This document shows positions 29,501 through 36,247 of a stretch of 64,000 bases of DNA, piece after piece. This DNA is from JAFMDF01 sp965222705 (lineage in GTDB: Bacteria > Bacteroidota > Bacteroidia > Chitinophagales > Saprospiraceae), in contig CBDCUO010000001.1 of NCBI GenBank assembly GCA_965222705.1, forward strand, positions 62,001 to 126,000, given 5' to 3'. Numbering within the stretch: the first letter of the stretch is position 1; every line of letters starts with the position of its first letter. The translations under genes were made by a program, and so were the position numbers. The notes under the pieces are model-generated. The model was not told where the DNA came from. It saw nothing but the letters and a program-made list of their open reading frames with translations, and searched no databases.

Positions 29501-30838
29501 CAAGGTATGGTGGTCGTTCGAGCCAAACAAGAAGGAAATGACCAGTATAACGCTGCACTTGAGGTCGAAAGAAGTTTTGAAGTGAATCCCCCTCCTTCAC
29601 TTCCAGAGATTAGGATTAATGCCCCTGTAAATGAAAGTGTTATCTCAGGAGCAATGGTAGATATACAATATAGCTTATTAGGAAATTTAGATTTTTATAA
29701 TGCTACTCATCTATTAATTACGCTGGATGACCAAATTCCGATAGATGCCCATACACTTAGTGGAAACTATCGCTTAGAAGAGATTTCTGAAGGACAACAT
29801 ACATTAATACTCCAACTAGCCAATAGCAATCACCAACCTTTTACCCACTCAGGAGCAATAGATATTATTAATTTTTCAACGGAAATTCCTTTATTAGAAC
29901 AAAGTATTAATTTTCCTGTAATTCCTGATAAATTGACCACAGACCCCTATTTTGCCATTAATGCAATAGCGTCTTCTGGACTGCCCGTTTCCTTTAAGGT
30001 TCTGTCAGGTCCCGCAATGGTCAATGGAGATATTGTAAGCCTTGAAGGGGCGGTGGGAACCGTGGTCATTCAGGCTTATCAAAATGGAAATGAAGCCTAT
30101 AAATCTGCTCCTTCAGTCAACCAGTCTTTTGCAGTTTCCCAACCAAATAGCGTAGAAGAAAACGCACAAAATTATTGTACAACTAATAGCGACTTTCCCT
30201 GGCAGGAATGGATTGAGCAAGTACACTTTGGAAGCATTGATCACACCTCTTTCAAAGATGGCTATGGAGATTTTATCAACCAGAGCACCCTTGTTGAAAA
30301 AGGAAAAACTTACCCGATAAGCATCATTCCAGCGTACAGTTGGACGCAATGGGATGAATACATAAAAGTTTGGATTGACTTCAATGGGGACGGGAATTTT
30401 GAAGGTACAGAAGAAGTCCTAGCAGCTGTAAACCAAGGACAACCAGCGCAAAGCTCCGTTCAGGGCGTTTCGGGAGAAATTTTGATTCCGACTACAGCAG
30501 TAGAGGGAGCGACTAGAATGCGAATAAGTATGCGAAGGGCAGCTTATTCGACTCCTTGCGGCACTTTGGATTTTGGGGAAGTAGAAGACTATACTGTCAT
30601 TATTAGAGCAGCAGACACGAATCAAAAATTAGATCAATCTATTATTTTTCCAACGATTTCAGATAAATTAAGTACGGAGGGCCCCTTTGCTATTAATGCA
30701 ACAGCAACTTCCAATTTGACCGTATCTTTTGCTATTGCTTCAGGTCCTGCAACGGTCAATCATAATATCATTTCTTTAACCGGTTTAGCTGGGAGGGTGG
30801 TCGTTAAGCGCAAATCAAGAAGGAAACGACCAGTATAA
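26552..30838 (+). CDS. Large secreted sugar dehydrogenase-like multidomain protein, N-terminal part (frame broken at 30806)
   Basis: A 1428-residue frame with a signal peptide (ending IYAQ). The N-terminal 20-470 is a beta-propeller of the glucose/sorbosone dehydrogenase family (LVIDGWSQAVGLTFDKNGRM, then GDGASY and GVRNPYRITL). A PKD domain follows (about 486-570, NWDFGDGATST), then a PA14 domain (about 773-916). There are four copies of a repeat of about 80 residues beginning near 680, 932, 1116 and 1361, each with DK-T...SGLPVSF...GNDxY, and a GEVED domain (about 1206-1352). The last ten codons before the stop at 30838 are out of frame: one extra base at 30806-30807 separates this part from the rest, annotated next. 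Joined, they give about 1789 residues. The protein is probably exported by the type IX system and binds or oxidises carbohydrate outside the cell; cofactor use is unproven. Confidence 0.85.
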   Translation: MNNAFFDFGKNYISLLWLLILFCSFSKKIYAQPAGFSDKLVIDGWSQAVGLTFDKNGRMYVWEKGGKVWIVEKGVRYADPLIDISEEVGNWRDFGLVGFALDPNFLNNGYIYLWYVVDRHHLLHFNTSNYDPNTSNEKAATIGRLTRYTTEAPNNFATVDYGSRKVLIGETKSTGPPILHESHGVGQIVFGTDGTLIASIGDGASYTSPIDQGSHPTTYFQQAIDDGIITSAQNIGAYRCQTLDNLSGKILRIDPKTGNGLPSNPFYQPDNPRSPQSRIWSLGVRNPYRITLKPETGSHNSNDGDPGTFFFGDVGWSTWEDLNVIDVPGLNFGWPIYEGIAYQPGYDQPEYALSIDEHECPKMSWKHGADQSKAVINGSVYTVGNGPVSGHPFRGNASTGGVWYTGDGFPSEYKNTYFHADYSTGWIRNFGFDEKNNPIFVKDFKLNAGAVVFLNTSPVEDGLFYVRYPNQIRKITFTGNANVKPIAIIQADKSYGPDLLEVQFDASQSFDPEYSRLSYNWDFGDGATSTSIAPKHIFQTNTDAPITFPVTLTVTDKQGESDKKTTLISLNNTPPAIISTSLDEVHTFNSTSNTTLNLSATVVDAEHNGQLSYEWQTFLYHNGHSHAEPVDNNPSTTTSLSPVGCDGTTYWFRITLKVTDPEGLSAHFQKDIFPDCSGYSQAINFAPVSDKFITAGSFLVDVSATSGLPVSIFLLEGPAYIFNNKVVLTGFPGKVILRATQGGNDKYAPANPVEQSFKIIIPPNSSCNATGNISRDVWINVEGAKINDIPINAPVDQTSILNRFEAPANMLDNYAQRIRGFLCPPQTGLYTFWVSSNDNGQLWLSTNNDPDNKRLIADVRGWTFQNQWNKYSSQQSEPILLAEGSQYYIEAIMKEGVGGDHLSVGWQLPDNTLDRPISGQYLFPWTGDVKQNQNISFFGIPDKITTDPPFAVRATASSGLPVTFSIVSGPATISGEVVSLTGNQGMVVVRAKQEGNDQYNAALEVERSFEVNPPPSLPEIRINAPVNESVISGAMVDIQYSLLGNLDFYNATHLLITLDDQIPIDAHTLSGNYRLEEISEGQHTLILQLANSNHQPFTHSGAIDIINFSTEIPLLEQSINFPVIPDKLTTDPYFAINAIASSGLPVSFKVLSGPAMVNGDIVSLEGAVGTVVIQAYQNGNEAYKSAPSVNQSFAVSQPNSVEENAQNYCTTNSDFPWQEWIEQVHFGSIDHTSFKDGYGDFINQSTLVEKGKTYPISIIPAYSWTQWDEYIKVWIDFNGDGNFEGTEEVLAAVNQGQPAQSSVQGVSGEILIPTTAVEGATRMRISMRRAAYSTPCGTLDFGEVEDYTVIIRAADTNQKLDQSIIFPTISDKLSTEGPFAINATATSNLTVSFAIASGPATVNHNIISLTGLAGRVVVKRKSRRKRPV

Positions 30839-31922
30839 CCCCGCGCCTAGCGCAGAACAATCATTTGCCGTAACTACGCCTGAAAATGAAGGTAGTACGC
30901 CTGAAAACTATTGTGTTTCTAAAGCTACTGCCCCTTGGCAAGAATGGATCGGCCAAGTGCAATTCGGAACAATTGATAACGCCTCTTTCAAGGAAGGATA
31001 TGGGGACTTTACTCATTTGAGCGCAACAGTGACTAAAGGGTCCACTTATTCTATTGCTGTTCTTCCTGCTTTTAGCTGGACGCAGTGGAACGAATACATT
31101 AATGTATGGATAGACTTCAATCAGGATGGGGACTTTATGGGGATAGGTGAGCAAGTTTTATCAGGTATTAGCGTTGGTGGACCCGCACAATCAAATCCGA
31201 TAGGTGTTTCTGGTACAATAACGATTCCCGACAATGCTTTAAACGGCAGGACGCGCATGCGGATTTCTATGAAAAATGGAACATATCCAGTGGCTTGTGA
31301 GAATTTTCAATTTGGAGAAGTAGAGGATTACACCATCCATATCGTGGAGGCTTCTTCTAATAGGGAAAACCAGATTTTGGAGTTTTTTGCCTTTGCAGGT
31401 AATAACCAAGAAGTGAGCTTGGAATGGCTTTCCAATGGCGATTGGCAGGCGAGCAGCTACCATGTTGAACGCTCGACGGATAACCTTTGGTTTTATACTT
31501 TGAAGGAGGTGCTTGCTCAGAAGGAAAAGGATTCGCCCAATTATTATTTGGAAGCAGACCAAGCTCCATTGAAGGGCATTTCTTATTACCGAATTAGGCA
31601 AATCAATGTAGATGGCTCTTTTATGTATTCTAGTAGCCAAAAAATTGAGCGGACTTTTGGGTTGGAAGAATTTTATATTTTTCCAAATCCGGTTAATAAT
31701 AGGCTATATGTCAACTTAAATCCTTTTATAGGAAAAAAAGCATTGATAAAAATTTATAATTCTTACGGACAGGTAGTCTTGGAAAGAATATTAGAAAGGG
31801 TTACTTCGACCCCATTTAGCTTAAATTTAAGTAGAGAACAAAACGGGATGTATTATTTATTGGTGGAGGCAGAAGGCTTGCAAAAAACTGGACGGAAATT
31901 TATCTTGAATAGGATGTATTGA
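30807..31922 (+). CDS. C-terminal part of the same secreted protein: repeat end, GEVED domain, T9SS sorting domain
   Basis: Continuation of the preceding gene in the next frame. From 30807 the translation SANQEGNDQYNPAPSAEQSF completes the fourth repeat exactly as in the other copies. So the coding sequence continues here, although the first ATG in this frame is only at 30957. It contains a second GEVED domain (GQVQFGTIDNASFKEGYG to FGEVEDYTIHI). After it comes a region like those preceding sorting domains (LEWLSNGDWQASSYHVERS). The end is a type IX secretion C-terminal sorting domain (FYIFPNPVNNRLYVNL, IYNSYGQVVLE, NGMYYLLVEAEG). It would not be secreted alone because it lacks a signal peptide. 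Either the sequence has an error here or the gene is a recent pseudogene. Confidence 0.8.
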   Translation, partial: SANQEGNDQYNPAPSAEQSFAVTTPENEGSTPENYCVSKATAPWQEWIGQVQFGTIDNASFKEGYGDFTHLSATVTKGSTYSIAVLPAFSWTQWNEYINVWIDFNQDGDFMGIGEQVLSGISVGGPAQSNPIGVSGTITIPDNALNGRTRMRISMKNGTYPVACENFQFGEVEDYTIHIVEASSNRENQILEFFAFAGNNQEVSLEWLSNGDWQASSYHVERSTDNLWFYTLKEVLAQKEKDSPNYYLEADQAPLKGISYYRIRQINVDGSFMYSSSQKIERTFGLEEFYIFPNPVNNRLYVNLNPFIGKKALIKIYNSYGQVVLERILERVTSTPFSLNLSREQNGMYYLLVEAEGLQKTGRKFILNRMY

Positions 31923-31937
31923 GAGGGGGTAGCATTA

Positions 31938-33056
31938 TTAATTCAGCCCCTTGCTCACAATTTTAAACTCCACCCGCCTATTCAATTGCATTCCTTCAGC
32001 CGTTGCATTATTCGCTATTGGTTTAGCGCTTCCATAGCCAGTGTAGTGGGTACGGGCAGGATCAATTCCATTTTCAATTAGGAACAAGACGACGGCCTTT
32101 GCCCGTTTTCGGGACAAATATTGGTTATAGCTATCAGTACCTCGAATATCCGTATGGCCTCTTACCTCAATAATCATACTGGGGTTTTCTTGCATTAATT
32201 TGAGCAACTTATTCAACTCAATGAAAGAGCGGGGCAATAGTTCATATTTATCCGTTTCAAAAAAAATATTTTTTAAAGTAATAATTTTTCCCGTTTCCAA
32301 CGGAATTTTAGTTAAATCGTCTTCTTTGAGTGGCACTTCTAAAATGGGCTCTTCTTTTTTTAATAACACGTCATCAATGTAATAATAAGCATAGTTCAAA
32401 GGCTGATATAAAGGAGCTTTGACAGAGGTTGCCTCATCAGAAAAGAAGTTACCAATAATCAAATAGTCAGATTCTTCTGTCGCTTGAAACCGCCCAAAAA
32501 TTTTTGCCCAACTACTTCCCCTTGTAGCAGTAATTTGTGTAGCTCTTACTTGAGGGGGCACATCTAATAATTTATCCAGGGCAGAATTAATTTTTTTAGT
32601 TGAAAAATAAGCTCCCAGATTATTAGCCTCCAAAGAACGAGGGAGGTTGCTTACCCAAAATTCAAAATAATAGTTTTGTCCAATCACCATAGGCTCTTTT
32701 AATTGAATCTGGATATACTCCCTGCAATGGGGCTTTCCATCTTCGCAGCCATACATGGTAATCCCCACCATAGACACACCCGTTCGCGCTTTTTGCTCTC
32801 CGAAGCCTTTTTCTGCCCAGTGTTTAGGAATTCTTACCTTTGGCCCAAAAATATCCGGCGAAGCACTAGTTGGGGAGTTCCAGTATTTCATCACATCCGT
32901 AAAATGCTTGCCCTTGTAAAACCAACCCAAAGGCACACCAGCGTATCTTTCAAAACTGGCATTCGGGACAATGTTTTCCCACGATTGCTCCGAGCCATTT
33001 TGAGCGATTAGAGGAATAAATAAAAAACAGCATATTAATTGACAAAAAAACCTCAT
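31938..33056 (-). CDS. OmpA-family outer-membrane protein with N-terminal carbohydrate-binding-like domain
   Basis: A 372-residue protein from the ATG ending at 33056, which gives a clean signal peptide (MRFFCQLICCFLFIPLIAQ). A TTG 87 bases upstream would bury it. Residues about 25-215 look like a beta-sandwich domain (VPNASFERYAGVPLGWFYKG, then YYFEFWVSNLPRS) of the kind that binds sugars or peptidoglycan-associated ligands. The C-terminal OmpA domain (about 260-372) has the peptidoglycan-binding pattern EVRGHTDIRGTDSYNQYLSR and LNRRVEFKI. Proteins of this architecture, starting from an N-terminal NxxFE motif, are frequent in Bacteroidota and may anchor the outer membrane to the wall. It converges on the T9SS protein with 15 bases between the stops. 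Confidence 0.85.
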   Translation of the reverse strand: MRFFCQLICCFLFIPLIAQNGSEQSWENIVPNASFERYAGVPLGWFYKGKHFTDVMKYWNSPTSASPDIFGPKVRIPKHWAEKGFGEQKARTGVSMVGITMYGCEDGKPHCREYIQIQLKEPMVIGQNYYFEFWVSNLPRSLEANNLGAYFSTKKINSALDKLLDVPPQVRATQITATRGSSWAKIFGRFQATEESDYLIIGNFFSDEATSVKAPLYQPLNYAYYYIDDVLLKKEEPILEVPLKEDDLTKIPLETGKIITLKNIFFETDKYELLPRSFIELNKLLKLMQENPSMIIEVRGHTDIRGTDSYNQYLSRKRAKAVVLFLIENGIDPARTHYTGYGSAKPIANNATAEGMQLNRRVEFKIVSKGLN

Positions 33057-33456
33057 TAGATAGTTATTTCGATAAACGGCAACGCTCATTTTTTGCAAAA
33101 AATGACAATAGTTGTAACTATTTATCCACAAGTATTTGACCAAACTTGCTAAAAATTACTTCTACCACTGTTAAAACGAATTTAAATTATCCTGATTGTT
33201 AGATTCAATAAAGAATAAAATAAAAACTCGTTAGGTTACTAAACAGATTGCTTGGTGGCTTGATCGAATAAATAATGAACTTTAGCTTATATATGCTACT
33301 TTTGCAAGCGGACAGAACAATGACGGGAGCTATTCCGTTTTACTTCCACCGATTTAATTTGGAATGGAGAGAAAAAATTGCTGAATTTAGTATGCTTAAA
33401 ATTCTTTCTTTAAAAAACTGAACCTACTCTTTTTCAAAGAACAAAAAAAATAGCTA
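33057..33456. other. Intergenic region, 400 bases, with a candidate rseP promoter
   Basis: An AT-rich spacer between the divergent OmpA-family gene and rseP. TACTTTTG at 33297-33304 matches the Bacteroidota -7 box but lacks a good -33 element. It would give rseP a leader of about 145 bases. A 33-codon open frame lies in that leader (33320-33421) with no other support. Confidence 0.4.
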
Positions 33457-34797
33457 ATGGATTATGTGGTAATGATTGGACAGCTTTTTCTAAGTTTGTC
33501 CATTTTGATTATTCTTCACGAAATGGGACATTTTTTCCCAGCGAAATGGTTTGCTACCAGAGTAGAAAAATTTTATTTGTTTTTTGATCCCTGGTTTAGC
33601 TTATTTAAATACAAAAAAGGAGAAACCGAATATGGCGTTGGCTGGTTGCCGCTTGGCGGCTATGTGAAAATTGCTGGAATGATTGACGAGAGTATGGATC
33701 GGGAGCAAATGAAGCAACCGCCTAAGCCCTGGGAGTTTCGTTCCAAGCCCGCCTGGCAGCGATTGATTATTATGCTGGGAGGTGTGACGGTCAATTTCAT
33801 TTTGGGCTTTCTTTTATACGGAATGGTCTTATGGATTTGGGGGGAAGAATATTTGCCCAATGAAAGCGCGGTCTATGGCATTCACGTAGATTCTCTGGGC
33901 ATGGAAATGGGGCTTAGAAATGGGGATAAAATATTAGAAATAGGTGGAAAACCAGTAAAGAAGTTTGGCGGAAATATTTTGCGAAGAGAAATAATTATCA
34001 ATAATGCAAAATCGGTAAAAGTTGAAAGAAACGGAAAGGAAGCAGACATTGACATTGACGAAAAATACGTAGATGTTTTATCCAGATATGAAAACAAAAA
34101 CCGGCAAATATTTGTCACCCGACTTCCTTTTGTTATCAACCAAGTAGTGGATACACTGCCGGCAGGGAAAGCAGGGCTCAAAAAAGGGGATAAAATAATC
34201 GCACTCAACGGACAACTAACACCTTTTTATGACATTTTTCAGAACCTTGCTGAAAAGCACAAAGGACAAAAAGTAAGTATCGCCGCCCTGCGAAATGAGA
34301 GAGATACTTTTCAAACCAATTTAACCTTGAGTGAGAACGGCAGAATAGGTGCTTTTCGAGAACTCCCACAGTTTTTTTACGACCTAAAGCGACAGGAATA
34401 TACTTTAGCAGAAGCCTTGCCCGCTGGAACGATAAAAGGCTGGACTTTTTTAACCGATCAGATCAAAGCTTTTGGGCAAATGTTTCGGGGAAAAATAAAA
34501 GCGTCCGAAAGTTTGGGCGGGTTTGGTTCTATTGCCGGAATGTTTGATGTCACCTGGAATTGGGAGCGATTTTGGACAATGACCGCCATTCTATCCTTGA
34601 TACTTGCCTTTATGAACCTGTTACCCATTCCCGCCTTGGATGGCGGACATGTCATGTTTCTATTATATGAAGTGATTAGTGGTAGAAAACCCAGCGACAA
34701 GTTTATGGAATACGCTACAATCGCCGGTTTTGTGATAGTTATTGCCCTAGTCCTATACGCTAATGGGCTTGACATTATTCGAGTCTGGTTTAATTGA
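33457..34797 (+). CDS. rseP: Site-2 metalloprotease RseP
   Basis: An intramembrane zinc protease (446 residues) that cleaves transmembrane segments of anti-sigma factors and remnant signal peptides in the inner membrane. The zinc motif HEMGH is in ILHEMGHFFPAKWF near residue 21, and the second metal-ligand motif is NLLPIPALDGGH near residue 387. Between them are two PDZ domains (about 130-200 and 215-290), the second containing GKAGLKKGDKIIALNG. There are four hydrophobic segments. In many Bacteroidota rseP follows dxr, which is not seen here. The next feature downstream is tRNA-Leu, 64 bases on. Confidence 0.95.
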   Translation: MDYVVMIGQLFLSLSILIILHEMGHFFPAKWFATRVEKFYLFFDPWFSLFKYKKGETEYGVGWLPLGGYVKIAGMIDESMDREQMKQPPKPWEFRSKPAWQRLIIMLGGVTVNFILGFLLYGMVLWIWGEEYLPNESAVYGIHVDSLGMEMGLRNGDKILEIGGKPVKKFGGNILRREIIINNAKSVKVERNGKEADIDIDEKYVDVLSRYENKNRQIFVTRLPFVINQVVDTLPAGKAGLKKGDKIIALNGQLTPFYDIFQNLAEKHKGQKVSIAALRNERDTFQTNLTLSENGRIGAFRELPQFFYDLKRQEYTLAEALPAGTIKGWTFLTDQIKAFGQMFRGKIKASESLGGFGSIAGMFDVTWNWERFWTMTAILSLILAFMNLLPIPALDGGHVMFLLYEVISGRKPSDKFMEYATIAGFVIVIALVLYANGLDIIRVWFN

Positions 34798-34861
34798 TGG
34801 CTTTTAAAACGTTGTGTGTTTTATAAAATTTCGCTAAATTTGTCGCCCGCCCCAATAGATT

Positions 34862-34948
<87 letters not shown>

Positions 34949-34955
34949 GATTATC

Positions 34956-34988
34956 AGGCACTTACGAATTGTTCGTAAGTGCCTTTTG
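34956..34988 (+). terminator. Intrinsic terminator after tRNA-Leu
   Basis: A 13-bp perfect stem (AGGCACTTACGAA with TTCGTAAGTGCCT), a three-base loop and a T-run. Confidence 0.9.
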
Positions 34989-35222
34989 TTTTGAAGTGAC
35001 CAACATAAGTAACAAACAAGAACAAACATTCGCAAATGTAATCGGAAATTTTGACTCCTAAAATACCTCGTCATTACATAATATTTATACTTTGCTAAGG
35101 CTCTTAACATGGCTTCCTTATTGGGGGAAATTGCCATTGGGGTTTAAAATGATTTTTTCTAAAAGAGATTGATTGTACTTTTTCATCAAGGAAAAAGGGA
35201 ATGTTAGTTTGGGAAAATTACT

Positions 35223-35456
35223 CTATTCCAAAATAGATGCTCTAAACGATCTTTTATGCGTTAATTGTTTTTTTACTTCAGGGGACATTTTTTCTTTAAA
35301 TAAGAATTGACTTTTCGAGGTGGTATCAAATGGATTATAGTCTACTACTTGATTGGGTAGAGGAGTAGGCTTATAAATAAACAGTTTAGCATAATATTTT
35401 TCTAATTGCCTGGCTTTGAATTTTTTTCGTTGTCCCTCGTTTTTGCACTGCGGCAC
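35223..35456 (-). CDS. Doubtful small protein, 77 residues
   Basis: The frame begins at a GTG (ending at 35456) and reads MPQCKNEGQRKKFKARQLEK, very basic, with Pro-rich middle PTPLPNQVVDYNPFD. It has no recognised domain, signal peptide or membrane segment. It sits alone in a gap, and the composition is that of a plausible soluble peptide and not of random AT-rich sequence. There is no visible promoter or terminator and the start codon is non-standard. It may be a chance frame or a remnant. Confidence 0.25.
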   Translation of the reverse strand: MPQCKNEGQRKKFKARQLEKYYAKLFIYKPTPLPNQVVDYNPFDTTSKSQFLFKEKMSPEVKKQLTHKRSFRASILE

Positions 35457-35514
35457 AAAAGAAAGACTTCAGCCTACTTCTACGCACCTTCTCTGATTTG
35501 TAAGCAAGAACTTC

Positions 35515-35558
35515 TGCCAAAATGACGCTCCAATCTAGCAACAAGTGACATTTTGTCG
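35515..35558 (+). promoter_or_regulatory. Two related dyads upstream of hsp20 (possible activator sites)
   Basis: TGCCAAAATGACG (35515-35527) and TGACATTTTGTCG (35546-35558) share the pattern TGNCA-N3-TGNCG and start 31 bases apart, about three helical turns. They lie 45-90 bases upstream of the sigma-54-like promoter, a usual position for enhancer-binding protein sites. The function is inferred from position and symmetry. Confidence 0.45.
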
Positions 35559-35602
35559 CCACCGTTTTGATCTTTCCAGCAAAAATGGCTTAAAAAATGG
35601 CC

Positions 35603-35618
35603 TGGCACATCCCTTGAT
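35603..35618 (+). promoter_or_regulatory. Sigma-54-like -24/-12 promoter for hsp20
   Basis: TGGCAC at 35603-35608, five bases, then TTGAT at 35614-35618. The GG to G spacing equals that of the RpoN consensus TGGCAC-N5-TTGC, but the -12 dinucleotide is GA instead of GC. The -12 part also forms one arm of an inverted repeat (TTGATTAA 35614-35621 with TTAATCAA 35635-35642). No TAnnTTTG box is seen between here and the gene. Confidence 0.45.
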
Positions 35619-35711
35619 TAAGATAAAATGAAATTTAATCAAAAAAAGTAAAAAGACTTCCGAAAAAGAGGCTTTTAAAAAAAATTTATTAATTAATTAA
35701 AAAATAAAAAA

Positions 35712-36164
35712 ATGAGACATTTAGTAAGAAGAAGAAATCATATGCTACCGACGTTTACTAAAGTATTGGACGGGTTTATGAACGAAGATTTTTTCAAAAA
35801 TTTGGATGAAAATTTAAGCATTTGGAACGGCTCTCAGCCAGCAGTTAATGTAAAAGAAGATGCCGATGGCTTTCACCTTGAATTGGCGGCACCGGGTTAT
35901 GGAAAAGAAGATATTGAAATCAAAGTGGACGATAACGTGTTGACTATTTCTTCTGAAAAGAAAGAAGAAAATGAGACCAAAGAGGGAGAAAAATTTACAC
36001 GCAGAGAATTTAAATATGCTTCTTTTAAAAGAACCTTCACCTTGCCAGATACGGTTGATGCCAAGAAAATTGATGCCGTTTATGATAATGGAATTCTAAT
36101 GGTAAATATTCCTAAAAAAGAGGAAGCTAAACCATTGCCAGCGCGAACCATTAAAATTAAATAA
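35712..36164 (+). CDS. Small heat shock protein, Hsp20/alpha-crystallin family
   Basis: A 150-residue ATP-independent chaperone that binds unfolding proteins as oligomers in the cytoplasm. The alpha-crystallin domain spans about residues 42-140, starting PAVNVKEDADGFHLELAAPG and ending with the conserved YDNGILMVNIPKKEE. The C-terminal anchoring motif is ARTIKIK (I-x-I). Its upstream region has a sigma-54-like promoter and paired dyads and no housekeeping-type -7 box, so stress-dependent activation is likely. A terminator follows 52 bases after the stop. Confidence 0.95.
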   Translation: MRHLVRRRNHMLPTFTKVLDGFMNEDFFKNLDENLSIWNGSQPAVNVKEDADGFHLELAAPGYGKEDIEIKVDDNVLTISSEKKEENETKEGEKFTRREFKYASFKRTFTLPDTVDAKKIDAVYDNGILMVNIPKKEEAKPLPARTIKIK

Positions 36165-36216
36165 GCAGATTTTGGGATGTGATCTCAAAACCGAGTTTTC
36201 TCATAAATAATTCAGC

Positions 36217-36247
36217 GCCTCCTGCTAGATAAGGCAGGGGGCTTTTT
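36217..36247 (+). terminator. Intrinsic terminator after hsp20
   Basis: The stem GCCTCCTGC/GCAGGGGGC (one T-G wobble) with an 8-base loop is followed by TTTTT. It overlaps the last codon of the convergent glgB by two bases. Confidence 0.75.

Larger units (their letters stand above)
34989..35711. other. Intergenic region, 723 bases, with hsp20 regulatory sites on its right side
   Basis: Between the tRNA terminator and hsp20. The left half (to about 35220) shows nothing. A doubtful small frame lies at 35223-35456 on the minus strand. The right third carries two related dyads and a sigma-54-like promoter, listed separately. Confidence 0.5.

Noticed and set aside
30795..30815. Programmed frameshifting in the T9SS protein
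   Set aside because: There is no slippery heptamer, stop codon at the shift site or following structure; a plain one-base insertion explains it.
33320..33421. A 33-codon frame in the rseP leader
   Set aside because: It is short, with no domain, conservation evidence or ribosome-binding signal; a leader of this length holds such frames by chance.
35614..35642. The TTGATTAA/TTAATCAA inverted repeat as an independent operator for hsp20
   Set aside because: One arm coincides with the -12 part of the sigma-54-like promoter and the repeat is only A/T-rich, so chance or promoter context accounts for it.
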